DNA from: Acetobacteraceae bacterium
GTDB lineage: Bacteria; Pseudomonadota; Alphaproteobacteria; Acetobacterales; Acetobacteraceae
Reading direction: 5' to 3'
NCBI GenBank assembly: GCA_030041375.1
Contig: JASHOA010000051.1
Span: 62,001-126,000, forward strand
Length of the DNA: 64,000 nucleotides
The notes beneath the pieces were generated by a model, which saw only the letters and a list, made by a program, of their open reading frames with translations, had not been told where the DNA came from and did no database searches. Both the position numbers and the translations under genes were made by a program. Below are positions 55,637 through 64,000 of the stretch, piece by piece. Within the stretch, counting starts at the first letter, position 1. Each line of letters opens with the position of its first letter.

Positions 55637-56542
55637 CTATTTGCGATAGCGCAAAAAGCGGCAGGCGAACCGCACGAGGCTCGGCACGGTGGTCGGGCGA
55701 AGGAGACGCGGATCGTATCCCTGCATCCGCCGGTCGTTCTCGGCGAGGCAGATTTCCAGCAATGCTTTCGTGTTGATGTCCTTGCCCAGGCTGTCGGCCC
55801 CGGTCAGCGTGAAGTTGGCATCCTGTTGCGATCCGGCCTCGCCGGAACTCACGTCCCTGGCGATATTCAGCCGCTCCCCGATCAAGAGCGCCCACACGCC
55901 GAGCGTGCGGAAGAAGAACCAGGGCCGCCGCCAGAGCGGCATGGCCCGCTTATGCCAGCTCAGCCAGTTCACGAAGAAAAGGATGTGCCGGGCCTCCTCC
56001 TGGATCACCGGCTCGAAGGTCTCCACCAGTTCGGGAGGGAAGAAGCCGGAACGCCGCGCGACCTCGAACAGGCCGAATGCGAAGAAACTGTCGATGCACT
56101 CTCCGTAGGCGGTGACGAGGTAGGACCATTCCGGGTCCTTCGGCTCCACATAGTCGGGCTCGGGCTCGAGCTTGATGCCGTAGAAGGAGACCAGGCGTGC
56201 CAGCACCTCCTTGTGCCGGCCTTCCTCCCAGCCATTCAGCTCGAGCGCCTGACGGACCAGCGGATCCGCGACCGTACGGGCGTAGCTCAGCATGCGCAGC
56301 CGCGCCCGCCCCTCGGTCTGCACGGCGATATCCCAGATCGGCAGGCTGGTCAGCCTGGCTCTGGCTTGCGGGTCCAATACCGGCCAGGCGATGACGGCCG
56401 GCTTGTACGGGTTGAAGGTTTCGAGCAGCATCCGGCTGAACATCGCCTTGTGGGCGTCGTCCCCCGGGCGCAGCGGGCCACGATCGCCGAACGTCCAGAA
56501 GCGTGCGCCCCGGTCCGCTGCGGCGACGGCTGCGCTCTCCAT
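55637..56542 (-). CDS. Ferritin-like diiron protein
   Basis: A protein of 301 residues with the four-helix diiron pattern. NGWEEGRHKEVL (103-114) gives E107-x2-H110, and VIQEEARHILFF (179-190) gives E183-x2-H186. Acidic residues near 78 and 148 (TEGR, GECIDSFF) fit the other two helices. A stretch near 200-225 (PWFFFRTLGVWALLIGERL) is hydrophobic, so it may be membrane-attached. It lies 79 bp upstream of the iron-sulfur flavoprotein on the same strand, which suggests the flavoprotein supplies its electrons. The reaction is unknown. Confidence 0.82.
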   Translation of the reverse strand: MESAAVAAADRGARFWTFGDRGPLRPGDDAHKAMFSRMLLETFNPYKPAVIAWPVLDPQARARLTSLPIWDIAVQTEGRARLRMLSYARTVADPLVRQALELNGWEEGRHKEVLARLVSFYGIKLEPEPDYVEPKDPEWSYLVTAYGECIDSFFAFGLFEVARRSGFFPPELVETFEPVIQEEARHILFFVNWLSWHKRAMPLWRRPWFFFRTLGVWALLIGERLNIARDVSSGEAGSQQDANFTLTGADSLGKDINTKALLEICLAENDRRMQGYDPRLLRPTTVPSLVRFACRFLRYRK

Positions 56543-56721
56543 AGGATTTCCTCGCGGTTCTGGCCGTCAGCTTTCCTGGAAAGCCGACGGCACCTCTTTG
56601 CCCCGGTCGTCCGATTCGCCCGGCCTGCAGCGCCTGCCCTGGCAGTCACTCCGGGCGGTGATCGGACACCCGGATGTTCCTATATCAGGGGCCGGCAGCG
56701 GAGTCCCGGGGTTCCCGGAAA

Positions 56722-57147
56722 TCAGGGGCCGCTGGCGGCAATCCGTCCGGTGGACCGGCCCGGGGTGCCCTCAAGGTCGGCCAGACATTCACCCGTCGAG
56801 CCCGGCGCGCTCACCGGCAGGACATCCGCTACCGAGACGCGCTGCAATCCGGTTCCCGGATCAGGATAGAGAATGAGATCAACCGTGCAGCTCGCGGATC
56901 GGTAAAGCCATACCTCGGCGGGGCCGTCGCGGCGGAGCAGCAAGGGTGGACCGAGTTGAGCCCGCAAGGCCGCCGAAGTCTCACCGACCAGACCTGCCGC
57001 GCCACCGCCCGGAGGTCCAGGCAGCGTGGGCGGGGCACCCGCCGGCGCTGCGCACCCGGCAACCATAACCACCGCCAGCACGCTCCATCCTGTGGCCCAA
57101 CTCCGGTTCCGCTGCCCCCCGCCTTCACCGGGAAAGCTCAGCGACAT
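56722..57147 (-). CDS. Small lipoprotein of unknown function
   Basis: About 141 residues. The signal WATGWSVLAVVMVAGCAAPAG ends in a lipobox (VAGC), so it should be acylated and anchored to a membrane. The mature part begins with a Pro/Gly-rich linker, followed by LVGETSAALRAQLGPPLLLRRDGPAEVWLYRSASCTVDLILYPDPG, which resembles the SmpA/OmlA-like fold of uncharacterised alphaproteobacterial lipoproteins. ATG 57147 is chosen over the open frame before it, which runs into the hairpin element. It is read from the bactofilin side. Confidence 0.8.
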   Translation of the reverse strand: MSLSFPGEGGGQRNRSWATGWSVLAVVMVAGCAAPAGAPPTLPGPPGGGAAGLVGETSAALRAQLGPPLLLRRDGPAEVWLYRSASCTVDLILYPDPGTGLQRVSVADVLPVSAPGSTGECLADLEGTPGRSTGRIAASGP

Positions 57148-57231
57148 GAAGCGTCCGCCGCCGTGCGCTGCAAGCCCGCGCGTCCGGACGCAGGTCGAAA
57201 CGTGGCCCGCTGCTCGGCGCCGGAGGTGCCT

Positions 57232-57362
57232 AGTGTGCCGACTCCAACGCTTGACACCGTAGGACGCACCATAGCGGTCGGCACACACCTCTTTATTTTC
57301 AGTGACCTGCTGATCCCCTTTCGTTTGCTGCCGGCGGCAGCAAACGGCGGGGGCAGGACACT
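57232..57362 (+). repeat. Two-hairpin dispersed element (copy B)
   Basis: 131 bp between the bactofilin and lipoprotein genes. Hairpin 1 is GTGTGCCGAC (57233-57242) with GTCGGCACAC (57277-57286). Hairpin 2 is GTTTGCTGCC (57323-57332) with GGCAGCAAAC (57336-57345), 10 bp perfect around GGC. The core TTATTTTCAGTG and the end GGGGGCAGGACACT are shared with the other copies. Its last two bases are part of the bactofilin stop codon. The gene-free space 57148-57360 holds only this element. Confidence 0.85.
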
Positions 57363-58023
57363 ACGCGGCGGGCTCGGCCGCCGCCTTGCCGACCTCGGCG
57401 CGCGGGACCTCGCGCGGGCCCGCCCTTACCTCGCCGCCCTGCTCGGGCAACATTTCCATCCGGCCGGTGATATGCCCGCCGTCCTCGACCAGCAGACGAC
57501 GGCAACGGGCGGTGCCGAGCACCTTGCCGCTGGCGCGCACCACCATGCTGCCACGGGCGGTGAGCGTGCCGTCTATGGTGCCGGCGATCTCGGCTTCCTC
57601 CACTTCGACTTCGCCCTTGAACACGCCGCCCGGGGCGATCGAAAGCTCGGTTGCGTGGATCATGGTCGCCTCGACCGTACCCTCGACCACCAGGCGTTCC
57701 GCGTCCTGCACGGTTCCCTGCACGCTGATCCCGTGCCCGACGACCAGCGTGCGCCGCTCCGCCGCTTCGCGTGCCGGCCCACGGCCAAGCCCGATCGGGC
57801 GGGGTTGCGGCGCTCCGCCGGGGGCGGGAGAGGAAGCAAACGGCGTTCTGCCCATGGTCGGAGCCTCCTTGAGTGATGCAGGTCGGAAAGGCGGCACACC
57901 CAGGCCGTTGTCAGCCGGGGCAGCTTCGGGCGCCGACGAGTCACGCACCTGAGTTGCGGTACCTGTTGCCGATCCGGACGGCGGCGCATCTTCGTCTGGC
58001 CGGCGGCGCTTGAACACGGACAT
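57361..58023 (-). CDS. Bactofilin (polymer-forming cytoskeletal protein)
   Basis: About 220 residues. A disordered Pro/Ala-rich N-terminus (1-90) precedes the bactofilin beta-helix (about 93-195): ERRTLVVGHGISVQGTVQDAERLVVEGTVEATMIHATELSIAPGGVFKGEVEVEEAEIAGTIDGTLTARGSMVVRASGKVLGTARCRRLLVEDGGHITGRMEM. The hydrophobic spacing of six residues is clear. Bactofilins polymerise on the membrane and guide cell shape or surface structures. ATG 58023 gives MSVFKRRRPDE; 58035 is the alternative. The TAG stop shares two bases with the element at 57232-57362. Confidence 0.94.
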   Translation of the reverse strand: MSVFKRRRPDEDAPPSGSATGTATQVRDSSAPEAAPADNGLGVPPFRPASLKEAPTMGRTPFASSPAPGGAPQPRPIGLGRGPAREAAERRTLVVGHGISVQGTVQDAERLVVEGTVEATMIHATELSIAPGGVFKGEVEVEEAEIAGTIDGTLTARGSMVVRASGKVLGTARCRRLLVEDGGHITGRMEMLPEQGGEVRAGPREVPRAEVGKAAAEPAA

Positions 58024-58158
58024 GGCGTCCCTCATCGATGCAGGGGGATGCGCGCCGGCCTATCACAGCCGCGTGTCCCCGAACAACCCGCCGCGAGAAG
58101 TTTTCCCCCGGAAAGAATGACGGGCGGCGAGTGCTTTCATCGCCTCCTGTGCGATGCT

Positions 58159-58189
58159 AGAGCGTGTTCAGGCAAGCTGAACACGCTCT
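58159..58189. repeat. Perfect 13-bp inverted repeat upstream of the PfkB gene
   Basis: AGAGCGTGTTCAG and CTGAACACGCTCT pair perfectly around the loop GCAAG. It sits in the 245-bp gap between the divergent bactofilin and PfkB genes, 79 bp before the PfkB start. It has no T tract. It could be a regulator site or a dispersed intergenic palindrome. Confidence 0.8.
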
Positions 58190-58268
58190 CTCCTGTCTGA
58201 CCGGGCGACCGCACGCCTTCTTCATTGCCGCCACCCTTCGCACCTGGAAACCCTTGTCAATCTCTGCC

Positions 58269-59258
58269 ATGACAGCACTTCGCTTCGACATCCTCGGCAT
58301 CGGCAACGCGATCGTCGATCAGCTCGCGGAGGTGCCGGAGTCGTTTCTTTCACGGCACGATATACACAAGGGCGCGATGCGGCTCTGCGATGCCGCGACC
58401 GCCGAGCACCTCGCCCGCGCGTTGCCCAACCCGCGCGAAACCAGCGGCGGGTCGGTCGCCAACACCTGTGCGACCGCAGCCGCTCTCGGCAGCCGAGTCG
58501 CCTTCCTCGGCAAGGTAGCCGAAGACCGACTCGGGCGGCGCTTCCGGGACGACATCCTGTCAGCGGGCGTTCACTTCCCGACCCCGCCGCTCACGAACGG
58601 CACCCCGACCGCCACCTGTATCGTCGCGATCACCCCTGACGGCCAGCGCACGATGAGCACCTTTCTCGGCGCTTCGGTCGAATTCGCGCCGGAAGATATC
58701 GATGCGAACCTGATCGGCGAATCGGGTATCATCTACCTGGAGGGCTACCTGTTCGATCCGCCGGCCGCCCGGGCCGCTTTCCGCCGCGCCGCCCGGCTTG
58801 CCCGGCAAGCCGGGCGCAAGATTGCGCTCTCGCTCTCGGATCCCCTCTGCGTCGATCGGCACCGCGCGCTCTTCCGCGCCTTCGTCCGCGACTCCGTCGA
58901 TCTCCTGTTCGCCAACGAGGTGGAGATTTGCAGCCTTTACGAAGAGAATGAATTCGAGGCCGCGGCAGAGCGCACCCGGGCGGAGGTTCCGCTCGCCGCG
59001 CTGACGCGGAGCGAGGCCGGGAGCGTTCTCATCTCCGGCGGAGAGACGATCCCGATCGCCGCCTGCCCGACGCGCCTGGTGGACAGCACCGGCGCCGGCG
59101 ACGCCTACGCGGCCGGCTTCCTGCACGCCTACATGGGAGGGCGCGATCTCGCGCTCGCAGGCCGGCTCGGCAGCCTTGCGGCGGCGGAGGCGATTGCACA
59201 TCTCGGAGCAAGGCCCGGCGCGGGCCTCGGCGCCCGTGCCGTCGCTTTGCTCCGCTGA
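58269..59258 (+). CDS. PfkB-family carbohydrate/nucleoside kinase (adenosine-kinase-like)
   Basis: About 329 residues of the ribokinase fold. The first PfkB motif is GSVANTCATAAALGSRVAFLGKVAEDRLGRRF and the second is RLVDSTGAGDAYAAGFLHAY, with the catalytic Asp in GAGD. The sequence GGSVANT is closer to adenosine kinase and 2-keto-3-deoxygluconate-like kinases than to fructokinases, so the substrate is left open. It lies 11 bp before typA. ATG 58269 begins the Rossmann-like start MTALRFDILGIGNAIVD. Confidence 0.9.
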   Translation: MTALRFDILGIGNAIVDQLAEVPESFLSRHDIHKGAMRLCDAATAEHLARALPNPRETSGGSVANTCATAAALGSRVAFLGKVAEDRLGRRFRDDILSAGVHFPTPPLTNGTPTATCIVAITPDGQRTMSTFLGASVEFAPEDIDANLIGESGIIYLEGYLFDPPAARAAFRRAARLARQAGRKIALSLSDPLCVDRHRALFRAFVRDSVDLLFANEVEICSLYEENEFEAAAERTRAEVPLAALTRSEAGSVLISGGETIPIAACPTRLVDSTGAGDAYAAGFLHAYMGGRDLALAGRLGSLAAAEAIAHLGARPGAGLGARAVALLR

Positions 59259-59269
59259 ATTACCCTCCC

Positions 59270-61087
59270 ATGGATCTCCGCAACATCGCCATCATCGCCC
59301 ATGTCGATCATGGCAAAACGACCCTTGTCGACCAGCTCCTGCGCCAATCCGGGACCTTCCGCCCCAACCAGGCCCTGCCTGAGCGGGCGCTCGATACCGG
59401 CGAGCTCGAGCGCGAGCGCGGCATCACGATCCTCGCGAAATGCACCGCACTGTCCTGGCAGGGCACCCGGATCAACATCGTCGACACCCCGGGCCATGCG
59501 GATTTCGGTGCCGAGGTCGAACGCATTCTCGGCATGGTCGATGGTGCGTTGCTGCTGGTGGATGCCGCGGAGGGCGTGCTGCCGCAGACCAAGTTCGTGC
59601 TCGGCAAGGCGCTGGCCCGTCTACTTCGTCCGATCGTGGTTCTGAACAAGCTCGATCGCCCCGACCAGCGCGCCGAGGCGGTTGCGAACGAGGTCTTCGA
59701 CCTCTTTGCCGCGCTCGGCGCGAGCGAGTCGCAGCTCGATTTTCCCCTTCTCTACGCTTCCGGACGGCAGGGCTGGGCCGATCGCAGCGCGGACGGGCCA
59801 AGACGCGATCTCTCGGCACTTTTTTCGTTGATCGTCGCCCACGTGCCGCCGCCCGCGCGGCGGGCCGAGGAACCTTTCGCCATGCTGGCGAGCATCCTCG
59901 AATATGACCCCTTCCTCGGCCGCGTCCTCACCGGCCGGATCGAGGCCGGCCGGGCGCGGCGGAACATGGCCCTCAAAGTGCTGCGGCCGGGTTCAGACCA
60001 ACCGGTCGAAGAGGGCCGGCTGACACGCCTCCTTTCCTTCCGCGGCCTCGAGCGCATCCCGGTGGAGGAGGCCGAGGCGGGGGACATCATCGCGCTGGCC
60101 GGCCTCGCCGAGGCGACAGTGGCGGACACCATTGCGGCTGCCGAGCGCGCGACGGCGCTGCCGGCCATTCCGGTCGACCCGCCGACCCTGGCGATGACCT
60201 TCCGCATCAATGACGGCCCTCTCAGCGGGCGCGAGGGCAGCAAGGTCACCTCGCGGCAGATCCGCGAACGCCTCTTCCGCGAGGCCGAAGGCAATATCGC
60301 GATCCGCGTGCGCGACTCGGAAGAGACGGAAGCCTTCGAGGTCGCCGGCCGGGGCGAACTGCAGCTTGGCGTGTTGATCGAGACCATGCGCCGCGAGGGC
60401 TTCGAGCTGACGATCGGCCGCCCGCGCGTGCTGACCCGGCACAACCCGGAGACGGGCGCGCTCGAAGAGCCGATGGAAGAGGTGCTGGCCGACGTGGATG
60501 AGCCTTATGCGGGTGCGGTGGTCGAAAAACTCTCCCGCCGCCGCGGCGAGCTGGCCGAGATGCGCCCCCTGCCCGGCCGCCGTCTTCGGCTGGTCTTCCG
60601 GATCCCGAGCCGGGGCCTGATCGGCTACCACGGGACGTTCCTCACCGATACCCGCGGCAGCGGCGTCATGAACCGGAGTTTTGCCGGCTACGGGCCCTGG
60701 AAAGGACCGATACCGGGGCGCATCAACGGCACTTTGATCGCGACTGCGGAAGGTGCCGCAGTGCAGTATGCGCTGTTTTCCCTCCAGGACCGCGGCAGCC
60801 TCTTCATCGGGCCGGGCGAGCGTGTCTATCCCGGCATGATCGTCGGCGAGCACAGCCGTGAGAACGATCTCGAGGTCAATCCGCTACGCGAAAAGAAGCT
60901 CACCAATATCCGCGCCGCCGGCAAGGACGAGGCGCTGCTGCTTACCCCGCCGCGGCGGCTCTCGCTCGAGCAGGCGATCGCCTACATCGCCGACGACGAA
61001 CTGGTGGAGGTGACGCCGGGCGCGATTCGTCTCAGGAAGCGCGAACTCGACCCGCATGCGCGCAAGCGAGCCGGCCGGGCGGCTTGA
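59270..61087 (+). CDS. typA: Translational GTPase TypA/BipA
   Basis: A ribosome-associated GTPase of 605 residues with a role in stress, cold and ribosome assembly. G1 is HVDHGKTTLVDQLL, G2 RGITI, G3 DTPGHADFGAEVERIL and G4 NKLDRPDQRAE. Domains II to V follow, including EVAGRGELQLGVLIETMRREGFELTIGRPRV and GLIGYHGTFLTDTRGSGVMNRSF, typical of BipA. It starts 11 bp after the PfkB gene, so they probably share a transcript. Confidence 0.97.
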   Translation: MDLRNIAIIAHVDHGKTTLVDQLLRQSGTFRPNQALPERALDTGELERERGITILAKCTALSWQGTRINIVDTPGHADFGAEVERILGMVDGALLLVDAAEGVLPQTKFVLGKALARLLRPIVVLNKLDRPDQRAEAVANEVFDLFAALGASESQLDFPLLYASGRQGWADRSADGPRRDLSALFSLIVAHVPPPARRAEEPFAMLASILEYDPFLGRVLTGRIEAGRARRNMALKVLRPGSDQPVEEGRLTRLLSFRGLERIPVEEAEAGDIIALAGLAEATVADTIAAAERATALPAIPVDPPTLAMTFRINDGPLSGREGSKVTSRQIRERLFREAEGNIAIRVRDSEETEAFEVAGRGELQLGVLIETMRREGFELTIGRPRVLTRHNPETGALEEPMEEVLADVDEPYAGAVVEKLSRRRGELAEMRPLPGRRLRLVFRIPSRGLIGYHGTFLTDTRGSGVMNRSFAGYGPWKGPIPGRINGTLIATAEGAAVQYALFSLQDRGSLFIGPGERVYPGMIVGEHSRENDLEVNPLREKKLTNIRAAGKDEALLLTPPRRLSLEQAIAYIADDELVEVTPGAIRLRKRELDPHARKRAGRAA

Positions 61088-61110
61088 CCCCGCTTCCGCC
61101 GCCCCGATCC

Positions 61111-61135
61111 GCCGGGCGGCCGCAAAAAGCCCGGC
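61111..61135 (+). terminator. Possible terminator after typA
   Basis: GCCGGGC (61111-61117) pairs with GCCCGGC (61129-61135) over an 11-base loop rich in A. It lies 24 bp past the typA stop, and an A-rich rather than T-rich stretch follows. A weak candidate only. Confidence 0.3.
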
Positions 61136-61241
61136 AGTAGCAAAAAACTTCGCATTCAGGCACGATCCGGTGCCACGAATCGATGCGGCACCGCTGATTT
61201 TCATGATACCGTCACCTTCACCATCGACCAGGGAGAGAACC

Positions 61242-61580
61242 ATGCCGAAAGCCGCCCCGCCAGCTCCGGCCGCCGCCAAGAAGCCGGGCAAGTCTGCCGC
61301 GCCGGTCACCGTGACCATGAAACAGATGGCCGCCGAGCTGGCGGAGAAGCACGATCTCGCGAAAAAGGACGCCGAGGCGATCCTGGCCGACCTCGTCACG
61401 GTCACCACCCGCCATCTCAAGAAAGGCGCCCGTCTGCGCCTGGCCGGCCTCGGCATTTTGCAGGTCCGCCACCGCGCCGCCCGCATGGGGCGCAACCCCG
61501 CGACCGGCGAGCCCATCAAGATCAAGGCCAGCAAGAAGATCGCCTTCCGGCCCGCCAAGGAACTCAAGGAAGCGGTTTAG
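61242..61580 (+). CDS. HU/IHF-family DNA-binding protein
   Basis: A histone-like protein of 112 residues. The N-terminal tail (1-22) is Lys/Ala/Pro-rich, an extension not found in ordinary HU. The HU fold follows: MKQMAAELAEKHDLAKKDAEAILADLVTVTTRHLKKGARLRLAGLGILQVRHRAARMGRNPATGEPIKIKASKKIAFRPAKELKEAV, with the DNA-arm sequence GRNPATGEPIKI intact. GGGAGAGAA lies before ATG 61242. It may bind or bend DNA non-specifically. Confidence 0.95.
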   Translation: MPKAAPPAPAAAKKPGKSAAPVTVTMKQMAAELAEKHDLAKKDAEAILADLVTVTTRHLKKGARLRLAGLGILQVRHRAARMGRNPATGEPIKIKASKKIAFRPAKELKEAV

Positions 61581-61767
61581 CTTCTATCCCGCGCGACTCC
61601 GTCGGCCACCGCGAGCACCCGTTTCCGTTTCTTTGAATGTCACGGCAACAGGCCGGGCGCCTTCGTACCCGGCTTGGCGGGCGGTGTTGCGGGGCTGAGA
61701 ACGCGGACGCAATCTCGGATCGCGGAAGCGGTCGACGGGCGATGACCCGTCGAGAGGGGTCGGAGCG

Positions 61768-63195
61768 ATGGACGAGATTCCTTCCGAGAGCGGCGCCTGG
61801 CGAATTGAAGAGGATGCGCTCGGCGAGGTCCGGGTGCCGGCCTCCCACCTGTGGGGCGCCCAGACCGAACGCTCGCGTCAGAACTTTCTGATCGGGGTCG
61901 AACGCTTTGGCGGGACGCGCCCGGTCATCAGGGCGTTTGGCATTCTCAAGAAGGCCGCCGCGCTTGCCAATCTCGAGCTCGGTGAGCTTCCGGCCGAGAA
62001 GGTCGATCTCATCGTCCGCGCCGCGGAGGAGGTGATCGCAGGACGGCTCGATTCCGAGTTCCCGCTCGTTGTCTTCCAGACCGGCTCGGGCACCCAGAGC
62101 AACATGAACGCGAACGAAGTGATCGCCAACCGGGCGATCCAGCTCGCCGGCGGCATGCCCGGTTCCAAGAAGCCGATCCACCCGAACGACGATGTCAATC
62201 ACGGACAGTCCTCGAATGATACCTTTCCCACCGTCATGCACATCGCCGCGGTCAGCGAGATCGCGGACAGGCTGCTGCCGGCGGTCCGCCAGCTCCGCGA
62301 CACGCTCGCCGCCAAGGAGAGAGACTATCAGCGCATTGTCATGATCGGCCGCACCCACCTCCAGGATGCAACGCCGCTCACGCTCGGCCAGCTCTTCTCG
62401 AGCTGGGTTGCCCAGCTCGACGATGCCATCACCACGATCGAGCGCGCACTCCCGGGCCTCCTCGAACTGGCAATCGGCGGCACGGCAGTCGGCACCGGGC
62501 TCAACGCCCATCCCCGCTTCGGCGAGACCGTCGCCCGCAAGGTCGCCGCTGAGACCGGCAAGCCCTTCGTCTCGGCGCCGAACAAGTTCGCCGCTCTCGC
62601 TGCGCACGATGCCATGGTCAATGCGAGTGCCGCCATGCGAACGCTGGCCGGGGCGCTGATGAAGATCGCCAACGACGTCCGCTGGTATGCCTCCGGCCCG
62701 CGCGCGGGCCTGGGCGAACTCCTGATCCCGGAGAACGAGCCGGGCTCTTCCATCATGCCCGGAAAAATCAATCCCACGCAGTGCGAAGCAGTGACGATGG
62801 TCGCTGTCCAGGTATTCGGCAACGACCATGCCGTTGCGTTCGCAGGCTCGCAGGGCAATTTCCAGCTCAATGTCTTCAAGCCGGTGATATTGCACAATGT
62901 CATCGAGTCCGCCGGCCTGCTCGCCGATGCCTGCCTTTCCTTCGACAAGCACTGCGCGCAGGGGATTGCGCCGAACGAAAAGCGGATCAAGGAACATCTC
63001 GACAATTCCCTGATGCTGGTCACCGCGCTCAATCCGCACATCGGCTACGAGAAGGCTGCGAAAATCTCGCTCACAGCCTATCGCGAGGGGACGAGCCTGC
63101 GCGCGGCGGCGCTCAAGCTCGGCTTCGTCACCGCCGAAGAGTTCGATGCCTGGGTCCGTCCGGAAGACATGACGCACCCGCTCGCAAAGGCGTAA
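61768..63195 (+). CDS. fumC: Class II fumarate hydratase
   Basis: The iron-free fumarase of the TCA cycle, converting fumarate to L-malate; 475 residues. Substrate-site motifs are [52 protein letters not shown] and the fumarase/aspartase signature [15 protein letters not shown]. The C-terminal domain is complete. GAGCG precedes ATG 61768. The 187 bp before it hold no gene. Confidence 0.97.
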   Translation: MDEIPSESGAWRIEEDALGEVRVPASHLWGAQTERSRQNFLIGVERFGGTRPVIRAFGILKKAAALANLELGELPAEKVDLIVRAAEEVIAGRLDSEFPLVVFQTGSGTQSNMNANEVIANRAIQLAGGMPGSKKPIHPNDDVNHGQSSNDTFPTVMHIAAVSEIADRLLPAVRQLRDTLAAKERDYQRIVMIGRTHLQDATPLTLGQLFSSWVAQLDDAITTIERALPGLLELAIGGTAVGTGLNAHPRFGETVARKVAAETGKPFVSAPNKFAALAAHDAMVNASAAMRTLAGALMKIANDVRWYASGPRAGLGELLIPENEPGSSIMPGKINPTQCEAVTMVAVQVFGNDHAVAFAGSQGNFQLNVFKPVILHNVIESAGLLADACLSFDKHCAQGIAPNEKRIKEHLDNSLMLVTALNPHIGYEKAAKISLTAYREGTSLRAAALKLGFVTAEEFDAWVRPEDMTHPLAKA

Positions 63196-63355
63196 GGAAG
63201 CCCCCTGCCGTTTGGCGGCGCGGCAGCGCCGGCTCGGCACTCCTTCCGCAAGCGATCCGCCCACACCGGCCCCGGAACTGACTTCCCGGAACGTGTCGCA
63301 GGCGATATGGTATCGTCAAGGGTGCGGGCCGGCCACCGCGCCAGGAACCCGTCCC

Positions 63356-64000
63356 GTGCCGCAACCCGACCCTTCAGAGGCGCCATCAAGCGCCGAGAGC
63401 GCGATCCCGAAGCACGTGACAGCGGCGTACCTGATGGCGCTGACGCTGATCGCGTTCCTGGCATGCGCCGCCTACTACCTGCTCGACACGGTCATCGCCG
63501 ATCAGCTCGATGCGGCCCGGATCATCGGCGTGGTCGGCCATCAGATCATGCTCTTGCAGCGGATCGGGCTGCTCGCGACCGATCTCAAGGCTGGCACCGT
63601 GACCGCCCGGGCGCCCCTGCTGGCAGCCCTCAGCGACGTGCAAACCACCGAGGATACCCTGGCGACACGCCGTGATCCTCTGTTCGGCCGCACCCTATCG
63701 CCGGCGGGACAGCAGTTCTTTTTCCGCGGACCGGACCCGCTCGACGATGCCCTGCGAGCCTTCATCAGTACTGCGCGCCACTTCGCCGATCCGGCCGCGC
63801 ACGGCTCGGATCGCGCCTATCGCTGGCTCGAGTCCAACGCCCGCGACACGCTGCAGCCGCGGCTCATCGCGTCGCTCTCGAATTTCGAACGCAAGACCCA
63901 CCAGCGTGTCGAGCGACTACGCACTGCCCAGCAGGTTGTGCTGGCCATGCTGCTGGTCGCGCTGGTGCTCCAGGCGATGTTCATCTTCCGCCCGCTGGTG
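63356..64000 (+). CDS. 5' end of a membrane sensor protein (truncated by the window)
   Basis: An open frame from GTG 63356 that runs without a stop to the window end (215 codons). Residues 22-44 (TAAYLMALTLIAFLACAAYYLL) and 193-214 (VVLAMLLVALVLQAMFIFRPLV) are membrane helices. Between them lies a helical periplasmic domain resembling the N-terminal domain of type IV pilus methyl-accepting (PilJ-type) sensors. The output domain (kinase, cyclase or chemoreceptor) is outside the window. Family: probable, not certain. Confidence 0.7.
   Translation, partial: MPQPDPSEAPSSAESAIPKHVTAAYLMALTLIAFLACAAYYLLDTVIADQLDAARIIGVVGHQIMLLQRIGLLATDLKAGTVTARAPLLAALSDVQTTEDTLATRRDPLFGRTLSPAGQQFFFRGPDPLDDALRAFISTARHFADPAAHGSDRAYRWLESNARDTLQPRLIASLSNFERKTHQRVERLRTAQQVVLAMLLVALVLQAMFIFRPLV

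Overview
The window looks like part of a high-G+C alphaproteobacterial chromosome, most likely Rhodospirillales/Acetobacteraceae-like. This rests on the FlbD-type flagellar regulator and flagellar gene order, the NDUFA9-like complex I accessory protein, the Atm1-type exporter, bactofilin, LolA and a PaoABC-type molybdoenzyme. The taxonomic call is inference from gene content. It is an ordinary chromosomal region with a few accessory insertions. No transposase, integrase, phage gene or CRISPR array is visible.

Layout. 0-9 kb: housekeeping genes (3' end of an unidentified gene, short RNase D, tRNA-Leu(CAG), NDUFA9-like protein, a degenerate histidine-kinase-like protein, L28, Atm1-type ABC exporter, Nudix hydrolase, ChaC, a family 9 glycosyltransferase, a small exported protein). 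9.2-12.3 kb: a minus-strand operon lutB-lutC-smr-xre, with overlapping genes and no lutA. 12.6-19.2 kb: a plus-strand sugar-acid cluster (SMP-30 lactonase, complete sugar ABC transporter, UxuA-type dehydratase, GntR regulator). It has a visibly lower G+C and an A+T-rich palindromic operator candidate in front of it. 19.4-21.2 kb: LolA, a C26-type glutamine-amidotransferase-fold hydrolase, and a 103-bp tandem duplication. 21.2-29.5 kb: flagellar operon fliF-fliG-fliN-flbD-flhA-flhF-flhG, without fliH. 29.5-36.6 kb: an M20 peptidase and a two-gene Mod/Res system resembling type III restriction-modification. 36.8-42.1 kb: tetR - indolepyruvate ferredoxin oxidoreductase - acyl-CoA dehydrogenase, read on the minus strand behind a palindromic operator candidate. 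42.3-46.1 kb: a divergent three-subunit molybdenum hydroxylase (PaoABC type). 46.1-49.6 kb: infC, thrS and a family 9 glycosyltransferase; infC probably starts at ATC. 49.7-57.1 kb: alpha/beta hydrolase, an epimerase-like protein, a GST, a 1152-residue Nfn-like iron-sulfur flavoprotein behind a ferritin-like diiron protein, and a small lipoprotein. 57.4-64 kb: bactofilin, a PfkB-type kinase, TypA/BipA, an HU-like protein, class II fumarase, and the start of a membrane sensor cut by the window end.

The most interesting unexplained signal is a family of ~130-bp intergenic elements with three copies (12371-12498, 51254-51383, 57232-57362). Each has two hairpins around a conserved core. The stems are kept while their sequence changes, which points to selection on structure. 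In two copies the upstream gene's TAG stop straddles the element boundary. Other points worth attention are the kinase-like protein lacking both the phospho-acceptor His and the N-box Asn, the flavoprotein/diiron pair, the missing lutA and fliH, and the non-canonical infC start.
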